DNA from: Corynebacterium fournieri | GTDB lineage: Bacteria; Actinomycetota; Actinomycetes; Mycobacteriales; Mycobacteriaceae | NCBI RefSeq assembly: GCF_030408775.1 | Contig: NZ_CP047210.1 | Span: 62,001 to 126,000, forward strand | DNA: 64,000 nt | Direction: 5' to 3' | Part shown: positions 52,032 to 60,552 of the stretch, one piece after another | How positions within the stretch are numbered: position 1 is the first letter of the stretch | Layout of the letters: each line of letters starts with the position of its first letter | Notes under the pieces: model-generated | The model's input: only the letters and a program-made list of their open reading frames with translations | Told to the model about the DNA's origin: nothing | The model's database searches: none | Made by a program: the position numbers and the translations under genes

Positions 52032-52919
52032 CTAAACCCAGTACGGCACGCGGAAGCGCCAACGCTTCATGGCAAGCAAAGTGATCAGGACGCCGACCAC
52101 CGTGCACGCCAGGACGATGACCCAGTGGTAGGAGGCCAGAGGTTCGTCGATAAGCGGGGCCCGCACGATCTCGAGGTAGTGGTACAGGGGGTTGATCTCC
52201 GCGAGCATGGCGCGCTGGGCGACCTCGCCGCCCTGCTCCTTGAGCGTGCGCGTGGTCCAGACGATCGGGGTGACGTAGAACAGTAGCTGCACCAGGGCCT
52301 CTAGCAGCGGGGCGACGTCGCGGAAGCGGGTGGCCACCATGCCGAAGAACATGGACACCCACACGCCGTTGACCACCAACAACGCCAGGCCGGGGATGAA
52401 CAGCAGGGTGTGCAAGGTCAGCGGGATGCGGAAGATCAGCACCAGCAGCAGCCAGATCACCATGTTGTGCGCCAAAAACAGCAACTGGCGCCACACCAGG
52501 CGGTACACGTGCACCGACAGGGCGGAGGGGAGCTGTTTGATCAGGCCTTCGTTTTCGATGAAGACGTTCGCGCCGTCCTTGATGCAGCCGGAGATGAAAC
52601 CCCAGACGATGAAGCCGACGGTGACGTGGGGGAGGAACTCGGCCACGTCGATCTGGAACAGCATGGAATACAGCAGGCCCAGCGCCAGCGACATCACGCC
52701 GGTGGCGATGGTGATCCACAGCGGGCCGAGCGTGGAGCGCTTGTAGCGCTGCTTGATGTCCTGCCACCCCAGCTGGAGCCACAACTCGTGCTGGCCCCAG
52801 CCGCGGACAAGGTCATCGAACGCGCGGCGGAAGGTCTTGGACTGAGACGGCGGCGTGTCTTCGCCCGGAGGGCTGGTCATGCGGGCGACGTCTGCGCGCA
52901 GCTGTTCTACGTTGTGCAC
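52032..52919 (-). CDS. wzm: Galactan export ABC transporter permease Wzm
   Basis: 295 aa with six membrane helices of the ABC-2 type (RQDIKQRYKRSTLGPLWITIATGVM in part, PHVTVGFIVWGFISGCI, INPLYHYLEIVRAPLI). Homologue of Rv3783/RfbD. The GTG at 52919 is chosen because TAGGGT (complement 52927-52932) ends 7 nt upstream; an ATG at 52880 is the alternative. It partners Wzt. Confidence 0.92.
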   Translation of the reverse strand: MHNVEQLRADVARMTSPPGEDTPPSQSKTFRRAFDDLVRGWGQHELWLQLGWQDIKQRYKRSTLGPLWITIATGVMSLALGLLYSMLFQIDVAEFLPHVTVGFIVWGFISGCIKDGANVFIENEGLIKQLPSALSVHVYRLVWRQLLFLAHNMVIWLLLVLIFRIPLTLHTLLFIPGLALLVVNGVWVSMFFGMVATRFRDVAPLLEALVQLLFYVTPIVWTTRTLKEQGGEVAQRAMLAEINPLYHYLEIVRAPLIDEPLASYHWVIVLACTVVGVLITLLAMKRWRFRVPYWV

Positions 52920-53024
52920 GCAGATCACCCTAGTGCACCAGATTTCAGCGCCCGAGCTGGCGGTGTGCGCCGTGTCGGACGGGCGTGCATAATTGGGGCA
53001 TTCTTGCCTGAAGGGAGGTCGGCC

Positions 53025-54236
53025 GTGGCGTATGACGTGTGGGGTGTGCGCGGTTTGTATACCTCGCTTGGCAGCGGCTGGACGTATCTGAACGCGCACG
53101 ACAGGCCGCAGGTGCCGGAGAAGGTCGCGTCTGCGGTCTCGCGTAGCTTCCGCAGTGCGGCGACGGTGCCGTTGCCGGAGCCGTCCCTGGGCTCGCACTC
53201 GAAGGAGGCGTTGGGCCAGCCGGAAGGGGCGCAGTACCCGGAGGCGGCGCGGGTGGCCATCGCGGACCTGACCGGTGTGGCGGCGGACCAGGTGGTGCTG
53301 GGCCCGAGCGTGCCTGCACTGTACTCGGCGCTGGTCAACGCGATGAAGCCGATGTTGCGCCGTAATTCCTCTATCGTGCTCAATCCGCTGGACCGGCCGC
53401 ATTTGACCAAGCGTCTGCGGCGCGCCGGGCTGGATGAGGCGTGGGCGCAGGCGGACCTGGCCACCGGTGATCTGCCGGCGTGGCAGTACAGCGAGATCGC
53501 GGACGGCTCCACCCGCCTGGTGTCCGTGCCGGCGGCGCACGCGGAGCTGGGCAACGTGGTGCGCGTCGCCGACATTGTGGAGGCGGTGCGCGAAAAGTCG
53601 AGGGCGTGGGTGCTTGTGGACGCCACCGCGTACGCCCCGTACCGGCCCGTTGACCTCGAGGCCTGGGGCGCTGACGTGGCCGCGGTGGACATCGCTCAGC
53701 TGGGTGGGCCGGATATCGCCGCGCTGATCTTCCGCGACACCGCCATGTTCAAGCGCCTGGACATGGACGCGCTGGATCTGGAGGTCTCCCAGGGCCTTGC
53801 GGGCGCGGTGCCGGCGGTTGTGGACCACTACGCCTCCCTGGTGGAGGGCTATTCCGAGCGTGCGACGCGCCGCAACCGCCTGAAATACTCGATGGGAGAG
53901 ACCACGGCGTACCTCAACGGCTTGCGCGATGATTTGCACACGTTTTTGGGCACTTTGCCTGCCGTGCACATCGTCGGCGTCAGCGGCGAGGCGGCGGCGG
54001 ATGCGCGTGTGGAGCGCATTCCGCGCTTGGCCTTCGGCGTGACCGGCGTGCCCAGCGAGACGGTGCTGCGCCGCCTGCTGGCCAACGGGATTGTGGCCAC
54101 GCAGACATGTGCGACCCCGCTTCTGGACGACATGGGGGTCGCCGACATGGGCGGCGCGGTGACCATTGCCATGTCGCCGTTTAACACGCAGAACGACATT
54201 GAGCAGTTGGTGCGCACCGTCGCATCGCTTGCTTAG
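53025..54236 (+). CDS. Class V aminotransferase-like protein lacking the PLP lysine (Rv3778c-like)
   Basis: 403 aa with the fold-type-I class V (cysteine desulphurase-like) layout. The Asp that pairs with the PLP ring is in WVLVDATAYAPY (about residue 198), but where the family has S-x-H-K about 25 residues later the sequence reads VDIAQLGGPDIAALIF, with no lysine. Catalysis through a PLP Schiff base therefore seems lost. The gene position next to wzm/wzt and a quinone reductase matches the Rv3777-Rv3783 order of mycobacteria. GTG start with AAGGGAGG 6 nt upstream. Confidence 0.8.
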   Translation: MAYDVWGVRGLYTSLGSGWTYLNAHDRPQVPEKVASAVSRSFRSAATVPLPEPSLGSHSKEALGQPEGAQYPEAARVAIADLTGVAADQVVLGPSVPALYSALVNAMKPMLRRNSSIVLNPLDRPHLTKRLRRAGLDEAWAQADLATGDLPAWQYSEIADGSTRLVSVPAAHAELGNVVRVADIVEAVREKSRAWVLVDATAYAPYRPVDLEAWGADVAAVDIAQLGGPDIAALIFRDTAMFKRLDMDALDLEVSQGLAGAVPAVVDHYASLVEGYSERATRRNRLKYSMGETTAYLNGLRDDLHTFLGTLPAVHIVGVSGEAAADARVERIPRLAFGVTGVPSETVLRRLLANGIVATQTCATPLLDDMGVADMGGAVTIAMSPFNTQNDIEQLVRTVASLA

Positions 54237-54255
54237 TGGCGCTGACGCGCCACTA
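54234..54255. terminator. Minimal bidirectional hairpin made of two stop codons
   Basis: A perfect 9-bp stem with a 4-nt loop (tagtggcgc-tgac-gcgccacta). The first three bases are the stop of the plus-strand gene and the last three are the stop of the minus-strand gene. Confidence 0.7.
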
Positions 54256-55188
54256 GAGAGCCAGAAGGATTTTGCCCGTGTTGTCCCCCGAATCCAGGTG
54301 TTCGTGCGCCTGCTTGGCCTGATCCAGCGGGAAGCGCGCGGAGATGTTGGGTTTGATCTGCCCGGATTCAATCAGCGGCCAGACATGTTCCACGGTTGAG
54401 GCGACGATGGCCGCCTTCATCGGCCGCGGGCGTGCGCGCAGGGTGGTGGCGGTGACGGACAGGCGCCGCGGCATCATCCGCCCCAGCGACAGGGTGCCCT
54501 TCGGCCCGCCTTGCACCGCGATGACGATGAGGTGGCCGTCCGTGTTCAGCGCCTTAATGTTCTGCTCCAGGTACGGCCCGCCGACCACGTCGAGGATCGC
54601 GTCCGCCCACCCGGGCAGCTCCGCGGCGAAGTCCTGTTCCTTGTAATTAATAAGGATGTCCGCGCCCAGGTCCCGGCAGTACTCCAACTTGTCTTGGCTG
54701 CCGGCGGTGACGGCGACCTCGCAACCCATGGCCTTGCACATCTGGATGGCAAACGAGCCGATGCCGCCCGAGCCGCCGTGGATGAGCACACGGCTGCCCT
54801 GTTGGATGCCGGCGATCATGCCCAGGTTCGACCACACCGTGCAGGCCACCTCGACCACGCCGGCGGTCTCCTCCACGGTCAGGCCCGAAGGGATCGGCGT
54901 GAGCTGGCCCTCCGGCACCGCGACGTACTCGGCGTAGCCGCCGCCGGCGAGCAAGCAGCCGACCTCTTCGCCCTTTTTCCTGGTGGTGGTGCCCGGGTCC
55001 ACGATCACGCCCGCGCACTCCAGGCCCATAATCTCCGATTCGCCCTTTGGCGGCGGGTACTTGCTCGCGGCCTGCATCAGATCGCCGCGGTTCACGCCGG
55101 CGGCGGTGACCTTCACGAGCACTTCGCCGTCTTGCGGGGTGGGCGTAGCTGCGTCGTAAAGCGCGAGCTTCTCATTGATTGCTTTCAT
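54253..55188 (-). CDS. Zinc-free quinone oxidoreductase (Rv3777-like)
   Basis: 311 aa MDR protein: N-terminal GroES-like fold (VKVTAAGVNRGDLMQAASKYPPP, MGLECAGVIVDPG), then a Rossmann domain (VLIHGGSGGIGSFAIQMCKAMGCEVAVT). No structural zinc cysteines. It reduces quinones or enones with NADPH. The start at 55188 is close to a plus-strand region holding a small gene. Convergent with the aminotransferase-like gene. Confidence 0.87.
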   Translation of the reverse strand: MKAINEKLALYDAATPTPQDGEVLVKVTAAGVNRGDLMQAASKYPPPKGESEIMGLECAGVIVDPGTTTRKKGEEVGCLLAGGGYAEYVAVPEGQLTPIPSGLTVEETAGVVEVACTVWSNLGMIAGIQQGSRVLIHGGSGGIGSFAIQMCKAMGCEVAVTAGSQDKLEYCRDLGADILINYKEQDFAAELPGWADAILDVVGGPYLEQNIKALNTDGHLIVIAVQGGPKGTLSLGRMMPRRLSVTATTLRARPRPMKAAIVASTVEHVWPLIESGQIKPNISARFPLDQAKQAHEHLDSGDNTGKILLAL

Positions 55189-55373
55189 GCGGCCAGGCTA
55201 CCCGTGATTGAGATGCGGCTAGCGCGTTGAAAGGTAGGCAATGACTGTCGGGGTGGGTCTCCGGGTCGAGGGTGACTAAAGATTAAAAGAATATTACGAA
55301 TTCAGCCCACAAACAGGTTGTCTAATCGTTATAGTCAGATTGCTCCGTCCATATTCCCAAAGAAGGGTTTGCC

Positions 55374-55520
55374 ATGGTTTCCATCCTCTTGAGTCTCGCA
55401 TCCTCCGTCGGCCTTATCTGGTCCGTGCTCGAGGTTTTCAACGTCACCCAGCAGCACCCGGGTATCTCCATTCCGGACGCCGCTCGCGTTGCAGCGCGTA
55501 AGTACGGAATCAACATCTAG
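55374..55520 (+). CDS. 48-aa small protein
   Basis: Reads MVSILLSLASSVGLIWSVL, then EVFNVTQQHPGISIPDAAR, then VAARKYGINI: a hydrophobic/amphipathic N-terminal helix followed by a charged helix. AGAAGGG is 7 nt before the ATG, TATAGT (55330-55335) lies upstream and a terminator follows at 55533-55570, so it has the layout of a real monocistronic gene. It is in the size range of corynebacterial PorA/PorH porin peptides but is not recognisably one of them. Codon use is good (few rare codons). Confidence 0.7.
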   Translation: MVSILLSLASSVGLIWSVLEVFNVTQQHPGISIPDAARVAARKYGINI

Positions 55521-55532
55521 TCGGTCAATGCA

Positions 55533-55570
55533 AATGCGGGTCCCACCGGTTGGCGGGGCCCGCATTTTCG
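55533..55570 (+). terminator. Terminator of the 48-aa gene
   Basis: Stem aatgcggg/cccgcatt (55533-55540 with 55559-55566) plus extra G/C pairs, followed by TTTT. Confidence 0.8.
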
Positions 55571-55608
55571 TGTTGTAAAGTATGTTCGTCGCAAATGCTT
55601 AGCGACGT

Positions 55609-55696
<88 letters not shown>

Positions 55697-55740
55697 ATTA
55701 CTTTTCGGGGCCTTTGCTTAACGACGCCTTCCGGTTTCCC

Positions 55741-55772
55741 TCCCATTGTTAAATTCAAATGAATTTATGGGA
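55741..55772. promoter_or_regulatory. Nested inverted repeat upstream of the adhesin gene
   Basis: aaattc/gaattt (55751-55756 with 55761-55766) nested inside tcccat/atggga (55741-55746 with 55767-55772), with a 4-nt bulge. It is A/T-rich in a G/C-rich region and lies 120 bp before the SdrD_B gene; a protein-binding site is possible. Confidence 0.45.
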
Positions 55773-55891
55773 AGACCCTAGAGGAGTCCTCGTGGTCGGG
55801 TGTAAAGTCCCTGGCGCACCCGTTTTTATGCGCTGGCGTGGAGCGGGAAAGATAGTTTCAAAAGCATTGCTCGCTGATGCGGAGGACATGA

Positions 55892-58800
55892 ATGAGCGAG
55901 AATAAACGACCAAACACGAGGAAAAACCGCTGGTGGCGCAGTGTCGCCGCGGTAGTAAGCACGGTGGCGCTAGGCGTCGGCGGAGTTGCAGTGCCGCCGG
56001 TAGCGGGGGCGTACATCCAAGATGACTCTCTCACCACTCAGCACGGGGACGACCTTGGTGCGAAGCCGGCCACTTCGATCTCAGTTAGCCCTGAGAAGGT
56101 GAATGTTCAGCCAGGTGACACCTTCGACATGGAAGTACGTGTCGACTCTGAGGTGCCCCATCCAGAGAGTTCTGCCGGGACATATGGCGAATCGGATGCG
56201 ACTGCGTTGATCGTAGAACTGCAGCTAGATAAAAGGTTCACGGTGGACCCTTCCGAAGCGGTCTTCAAGTGGAACGATGGACAAAGCCGTGAGTTGGCAG
56301 ACTTGAGAGAAGACTCGGCGACGACTCAATCGTTTTTGTTTGAGTTCGATCAAAAAGCGTCCTTGGGAGCGAATCCTGGCTTCACGCTAACCCTGCCGGT
56401 AACTGTCTCGGAAACTGCCGAACAGGGAGACGAGATAGATGTCACTGTGGCATCTCAAGTTGTTATCCGCCCAACGCTGGATTGGACCTACGGGGATTTT
56501 CGTCTAGAAGAGACAAACGACGAATGCGTTCAAAAAGCTGTAGGAGATCTTAAGTTTGACAATCCGGACCAATACGGTACTTGGCTCGCTGACCTGTGGT
56601 TAGGCTCTGACTCGCCCAACTTCTCGCTTGAAGGTGATCCTGTCTTCAAAGTGACGGGGCCTGAGGGTGAGGACTTGACGCAAGAGGTGTTCGCTTCAGC
56701 GGACTATCCTCAGTCGACCCTTGATCCGTCCGAGTCTCCGGAAATCTTCACAGGGGCGGATGGAACTAGCTTCGAGAACTACCGTTGGCTTCGTCGTTAC
56801 GAGTGGCGTCTTAATGAGAAGGCCTTTTCGGGAGACATCTGGATACCTGAAGGGTCCACGGTGCATGTCGAACAAAACATTCGATCCTCGCAGTGTGCGT
56901 TTTCCCCCGACGAGAAGTTCGGAGTGAAGATTGAGAGTCGCAACGCTCCGCTTTTCACAAATGCGGTAGACACGCTGAACGCGACTGTAGCTGCGGAGCC
57001 GGAGACACCTGAGGATCCGCCTGCAGAACCACCTGCGACGGTAACCAAATCCGTGACTGCGACCACGACTGTCACCACTGAATCAGTGACGGCTACGGTA
57101 ACTCCGACGACGGTGACCACGACGCCGACCTCGACGGCACCGACGAAGGTGACCACGCCGACCTCGACGGCACCGACGAAGGTGACCACGCCGACCTCGA
57201 CGGCACCGACGAAGGTGACCACGCCGACCTCGACGGCACCGACGAAGGTGACCACGCCGACCTCGACGGCACCGACGAAGGTGACCACGCCGACCTCGAC
57301 GGCGCCAACGGAGGTGACGACTCCGACCTCGACGGCACCGACGAAGGTGACCACGCCGACCTCGACGGCACCGACGAAGGTGACCACGCCGACCTCGACG
57401 GCCGGCACCGTTACCACCACAGTTGGGACCAAGACCGTCACGGCAACCACGACGCCGACGACCGTCACTACCACCCCTACTTCGACCGCACCGACGGTAA
57501 CGGTCACTCCGACTGCTACGGCAGACTGTGATTGCGAACCCACGACCACCACCAAGACTGAAAAAGTCCCGGAGCCGGTGCCAACCACAATTCACACCAC
57601 CACGACTGCGGAAGCGCCGAAGCGCAGCTCCATCGGAGACAAGGTCTGGGAGGACACCAACGGTGACGGTAAGGAGGACCCGGATGAGAAGACGGGTGTT
57701 CCGGATGTGACCGTGATTGTGAAGGATCCGGAGGGCAACGAGGTCACTCGTACCGTCACCGACGAGGACGGTAACTGGAAGGTTGACGTCGAGCCGGGCG
57801 ACTACGTTGTTGAGTACGTTCCGGGTGGTCACACCCCGTCGCAGCCGGATCAGGTCAAGCGCACTGTGACGATCAAGCCGGGTGAGAAGCGCGACGACGT
57901 TGACCTTGGTGTTCTGCCGTCTGGTTCTGTTGGTGACCGTGTGTGGGTTGACGAGGACGGCGACGGTAAGCAGGGCGAGAACGAGAAGGGCCTTGAAAAC
58001 GTTGTGGTGTTGGTGTCCCGTGAGGGTGAGCCGACGCGTTCTGCAGTGACCGATGCAAACGGTGATTGGAAGATTGAGGGTCTGAACCCGAACGCTGAGT
58101 ACGACATTCGCTTTGTGAAGCCGGATGGCTGGGAGGTCACCGGTAAGGTTCCGGGTTCGGATGAGTCTGGTCTGGCTTCGAAGGTGACGGTGAAGCCGGG
58201 TGAGTACAACGACACTTACGACCTTGGTCTGAGGAAGCTTGATACGTGTCGCGAGTGTGAGCCGGTCAAGCCGGGCACTATTGGCGATCGTGTCTGGATT
58301 GATGAGAACGGTGACGGCAAGGAAGACCCGAATGAGAAGACGGGTGTTCCGGATGTGACCGTGATTGTGAAGGATCCGGAGGGCAACGAGGTCACTCGTA
58401 CCGTCACCGACGAGGACGGTAACTGGAAGGTTGACGTCGAGCCGGGCGACTACGTTGTTGAGTACGTTCCGGGTGGTCACACCCCGTCGCAGCCGGATCA
58501 GGTCAAGCGCACTGTGACGATCAAGCCGGGTGAGAAGCGCGACGACGTTGACCTTGGTGTTCTGCCGTCTGGTTCTGTTGGTGACCGTGTGTGGGTTGAC
58601 GAGGACGGCGACGGTAAGCAGGGCGAGAACGAGAAGGGCCTTGAAAACGTTGTGGTGTTGGTGTCCCGTGAGGGTGAGCCGACGCGTTCTGCAGTGACCG
58701 ATGCAAACGGTGATTGGAAGATTGAGGGTCTGAACCCGAACGCTGAGTACGACATTCGCTTTGTGAAGCCGGATGGCTGGGAGGTCACCGGTAAGGTTCC

Positions 58801-59734
58801 GGGTTCGGATGAGTCTGGTCTGGCTTCGAAGGTGACGGTGAAGCCGGGTGAGTACAACGACACTTACGACCTTGGTCTGAGGAAGCTTGATACGTGTCGC
58901 GAGTGTGAGCCGGTCAAGCCGGGCACTATTGGCGATCGTGTCTGGATTGATGAGAACGGTGACGGCAAGGAAGACCCGAATGAGAAGACGGGTGTTCCGG
59001 ATGTGACCGTGATTGTGAAGGATCCGGAGGGCAACGAGGTCACTCGTACCGTCACCGACGAGGACGGTAACTGGAAGGTTGACGTCGAGCCGGGCGACTA
59101 CGAGATTGAGTACCGCCCGCGCGACTGGAAGCCGACCGACCCGAAGCGCGTGACCCAGAAGGTCACTGTGGAAGAGGGTAAGGATTACCTGGACCTCGAC
59201 CTTGGTGTGCAGAAGCCGAAGCCGGGCGAGCCGACCCCGCCGACCGAGAAGCCGGAGAAGGGCTCGTCGAGCGAGACGCTCGACCGCTGCGTGGCCAACG
59301 CTGTGCGCTCGCCGCTGCTGTACTTGGTGCCGGTGGCGCTGCTGGGTGCCTTCGGTGGCGAGCTCGCCCGTCCGTACATGGGCGCGATCAACGAGCAGGT
59401 CAACCAGATCAACGCGCAGTTCCAGGAGGCCATGCGCCGCAACAGCCCGGACTGGGGCCACGGCGGCCGTGGCGGTCGCGACAACGACCAGTTCGCTGAG
59501 CTGCGTGGCCAGATCGATGCGGCGAACCGTCGTATCGCGGAGCTTGGACAGGATCCGAACGTCCAGCGCTTCGGCACCGTCGCCGCTGGCATCATCGGAC
59601 TGATCGCCGCGGGCGGCGTGCTCTACGACTGGTGCTCCAACGAGAAGGGCGAGGCCTTCACCTCCATCGGTGGCTCCTCCGCCAAGGAGTCCGGTGCGGA
59701 AGGCCGCCAGTCCTCCAGCAAGGACGCGGCATAA
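55892..59734 (+). CDS. Large SdrD_B-repeat surface adhesin with two-helix Cys anchor
   Basis: 1280 aa. GGAGG is 6 nt before the ATG. Signal peptide of about 40 residues with a basic start (NKRPNTRKNRWWRSV) and cleavage near VAGA. Residues ~45-365 form a beta-rich N-terminal adhesin-like region with few cysteines. About 375-560 is a Thr-rich stalk including eight and a partial ninth copy of the 11-mer PTSTAPTKVTT. About 577-1110 holds five SdrD_B domains (GDRVWVDEDGDGKQ-type calcium motifs), in part coded by a 648-bp tandem duplication, with a linker TCRECEPVKPG. The end is the anchor module (LDRCVANAVRSP...helix...loop...helix...YDWCSNEKGEAF) and a Ser/Lys tail. No LPXTG. A likely adhesin; length can change by recombination. 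Confidence 0.9.
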   Translation: MSENKRPNTRKNRWWRSVAAVVSTVALGVGGVAVPPVAGAYIQDDSLTTQHGDDLGAKPATSISVSPEKVNVQPGDTFDMEVRVDSEVPHPESSAGTYGESDATALIVELQLDKRFTVDPSEAVFKWNDGQSRELADLREDSATTQSFLFEFDQKASLGANPGFTLTLPVTVSETAEQGDEIDVTVASQVVIRPTLDWTYGDFRLEETNDECVQKAVGDLKFDNPDQYGTWLADLWLGSDSPNFSLEGDPVFKVTGPEGEDLTQEVFASADYPQSTLDPSESPEIFTGADGTSFENYRWLRRYEWRLNEKAFSGDIWIPEGSTVHVEQNIRSSQCAFSPDEKFGVKIESRNAPLFTNAVDTLNATVAAEPETPEDPPAEPPATVTKSVTATTTVTTESVTATVTPTTVTTTPTSTAPTKVTTPTSTAPTKVTTPTSTAPTKVTTPTSTAPTKVTTPTSTAPTKVTTPTSTAPTEVTTPTSTAPTKVTTPTSTAPTKVTTPTSTAGTVTTTVGTKTVTATTTPTTVTTTPTSTAPTVTVTPTATADCDCEPTTTTKTEKVPEPVPTTIHTTTTAEAPKRSSIGDKVWEDTNGDGKEDPDEKTGVPDVTVIVKDPEGNEVTRTVTDEDGNWKVDVEPGDYVVEYVPGGHTPSQPDQVKRTVTIKPGEKRDDVDLGVLPSGSVGDRVWVDEDGDGKQGENEKGLENVVVLVSREGEPTRSAVTDANGDWKIEGLNPNAEYDIRFVKPDGWEVTGKVPGSDESGLASKVTVKPGEYNDTYDLGLRKLDTCRECEPVKPGTIGDRVWIDENGDGKEDPNEKTGVPDVTVIVKDPEGNEVTRTVTDEDGNWKVDVEPGDYVVEYVPGGHTPSQPDQVKRTVTIKPGEKRDDVDLGVLPSGSVGDRVWVDEDGDGKQGENEKGLENVVVLVSREGEPTRSAVTDANGDWKIEGLNPNAEYDIRFVKPDGWEVTGKVPGSDESGLASKVTVKPGEYNDTYDLGLRKLDTCRECEPVKPGTIGDRVWIDENGDGKEDPNEKTGVPDVTVIVKDPEGNEVTRTVTDEDGNWKVDVEPGDYEIEYRPRDWKPTDPKRVTQKVTVEEGKDYLDLDLGVQKPKPGEPTPPTEKPEKGSSSETLDRCVANAVRSPLLYLVPVALLGAFGGELARPYMGAINEQVNQINAQFQEAMRRNSPDWGHGGRGGRDNDQFAELRGQIDAANRRIAELGQDPNVQRFGTVAAGIIGLIAAGGVLYDWCSNEKGEAFTSIGGSSAKESGAEGRQSSSKDAA
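57121..57402 (+). repeat. 33-bp tandem repeat in the adhesin stalk
   Basis: Eight near-identical 33-bp units coding PTSTAPTKVTT (one unit has E for K) plus a degenerate ninth. Such repeats are prone to slippage and change the stalk length. Confidence 0.9.
57684..59102 (+). repeat. 648-bp tandem repeat of SdrD_B domains
   Basis: Unit 1 57684-58331, unit 2 58332-58979, and a partial unit 58980-59102. The units agree base for base over the lengths compared, including third codon positions, so the duplication is recent or kept alike by recombination. Each unit codes two SdrD_B domains. Confidence 0.9.
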
Positions 59735-59750
59735 CCGCTAAGTAACAGCG

Positions 59751-59784
59751 AAAACCGGCCAGGCTACCCGCCTGGCCGGTTTTT
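59751..59784. terminator. Bidirectional terminator after the adhesin gene
   Basis: A perfect 13-bp stem (59751-59763 with 59771-59783) with 7-nt loop, AAAA on one side and TTTT on the other, between convergent genes. Confidence 0.9.
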
Positions 59785-59800
59785 CTATTGCTGATGTCGG

Positions 59801-60298
59801 CTACACGAGCTCGTCAGGGAAGAGCTCCGGCATGGTGTGGAATTGGCGTTCGCCGGGAAAGTCCGAAGGGACGTCGATAAGCAAATCCTTTGCACGCTTG
59901 GTGTCGGGGCGGTTCTGGCCCGCAACAACCTGCACCTTCTCAACGGGGAACTCGCCGCGCAGCTGGACGACGGCGCTACCATCGTTGCGGTACGCGAAAT
60001 TCTCGCCGAGCAAGCCAGTGACCTCGGAGATGCGATCGGTGGAGGTGCCGACGTTGTCGAAACGCCAATTGCCCTCCAGCTCGCCGAGCGGGACTCCCAG
60101 CAAAACAACGCCCTCAGCGGCCTTGGTCAGCGCGGACGTTTTCGGGGTGAGGTAAAACGGCACAGACGCGCTCTCGCCGACCAAGGGGCCAGTGGTGAGC
60201 GAATCCAGGTTGGCAGGGAACCAAACCAGGTAGTCAGACGGGTCGTTGGAATTGTCGCGGGCGGCGAGGCCGGACGTGAGCCAAGTGTGGATTTTCAT
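59801..60298 (-). CDS. Protein of unknown function
   Basis: 165 aa, cytosolic, mixed alpha/beta, no motif I recognise (MKIHTWLTSGLAARDNSN..., ending ERQFHTMPELFPDELV). TATACT (complement 60306-60311) ends exactly 7 nt before the ATG, the local leaderless pattern, which supports it as a real gene. It lies between the adhesin and the tRNA cluster. Confidence 0.65.
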   Translation of the reverse strand: MKIHTWLTSGLAARDNSNDPSDYLVWFPANLDSLTTGPLVGESASVPFYLTPKTSALTKAAEGVVLLGVPLGELEGNWRFDNVGTSTDRISEVTGLLGENFAYRNDGSAVVQLRGEFPVEKVQVVAGQNRPDTKRAKDLLIDVPSDFPGERQFHTMPELFPDELV

Positions 60299-60383
60299 GT
60301 GGCCGAGTATACGGATTTCGTGCTGGGGAAACGGGCGAGTATTTGGACGCGCGGGGCCGAACAGGTAATGTGGAGCAAGGTCT

Positions 60384-60474
60384 GGAGATGTGCCAGAGTG
60401 GCCGAATGGGGCTCCCTGCTAAGGAGTTGCCCCCTTGACGGGGGCCGCAGGTTCAAATCCTGTCATCTCCGCCA
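60384..60474 (+). tRNA. tRNA-Ser (GCU anticodon)
   Basis: 91 nt with encoded CCA. Acceptor GGAGATG/CATCTCC, anticodon loop ctGCTaa, long variable arm ccccttgacggggg, T-loop GGTTCAAATC. Two nt before tRNA-Arg. Confidence 0.95.
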
Positions 60475-60476
60475 CC

Positions 60477-60549
60477 GCGCCCGTAGCTCAACGGATAGAG
60501 CATCTGACTACGGATCAGAAGGTTGGGGGTTCGAATCCCTCCGGGCGCA
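60477..60549 (+). tRNA. tRNA-Arg (ACG anticodon)
   Basis: 73 nt, CCA not encoded. Acceptor GCGCCCG/CGGGCGC, anticodon loop ctACGga, T-loop GGTTCGAATC. The IS element begins 3 nt after its 3' end. Confidence 0.95.
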
Positions 60550-60552
60550 CGC
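60538..60552 (+). repeat. Left target-site duplication of the IS element
   Basis: cctccgggcgcacgc, which includes the last 12 nt of tRNA-Arg. The same 15 bases follow the element at 61985-61999. Confidence 0.8.

Noticed and set aside
57083-59461. 792-codon open frame on the minus strand across the adhesin
   Set aside because: It mirrors the repeats of the plus-strand adhesin, has no RBS and gives an Arg/Leu/Val-rich nonsense pattern.
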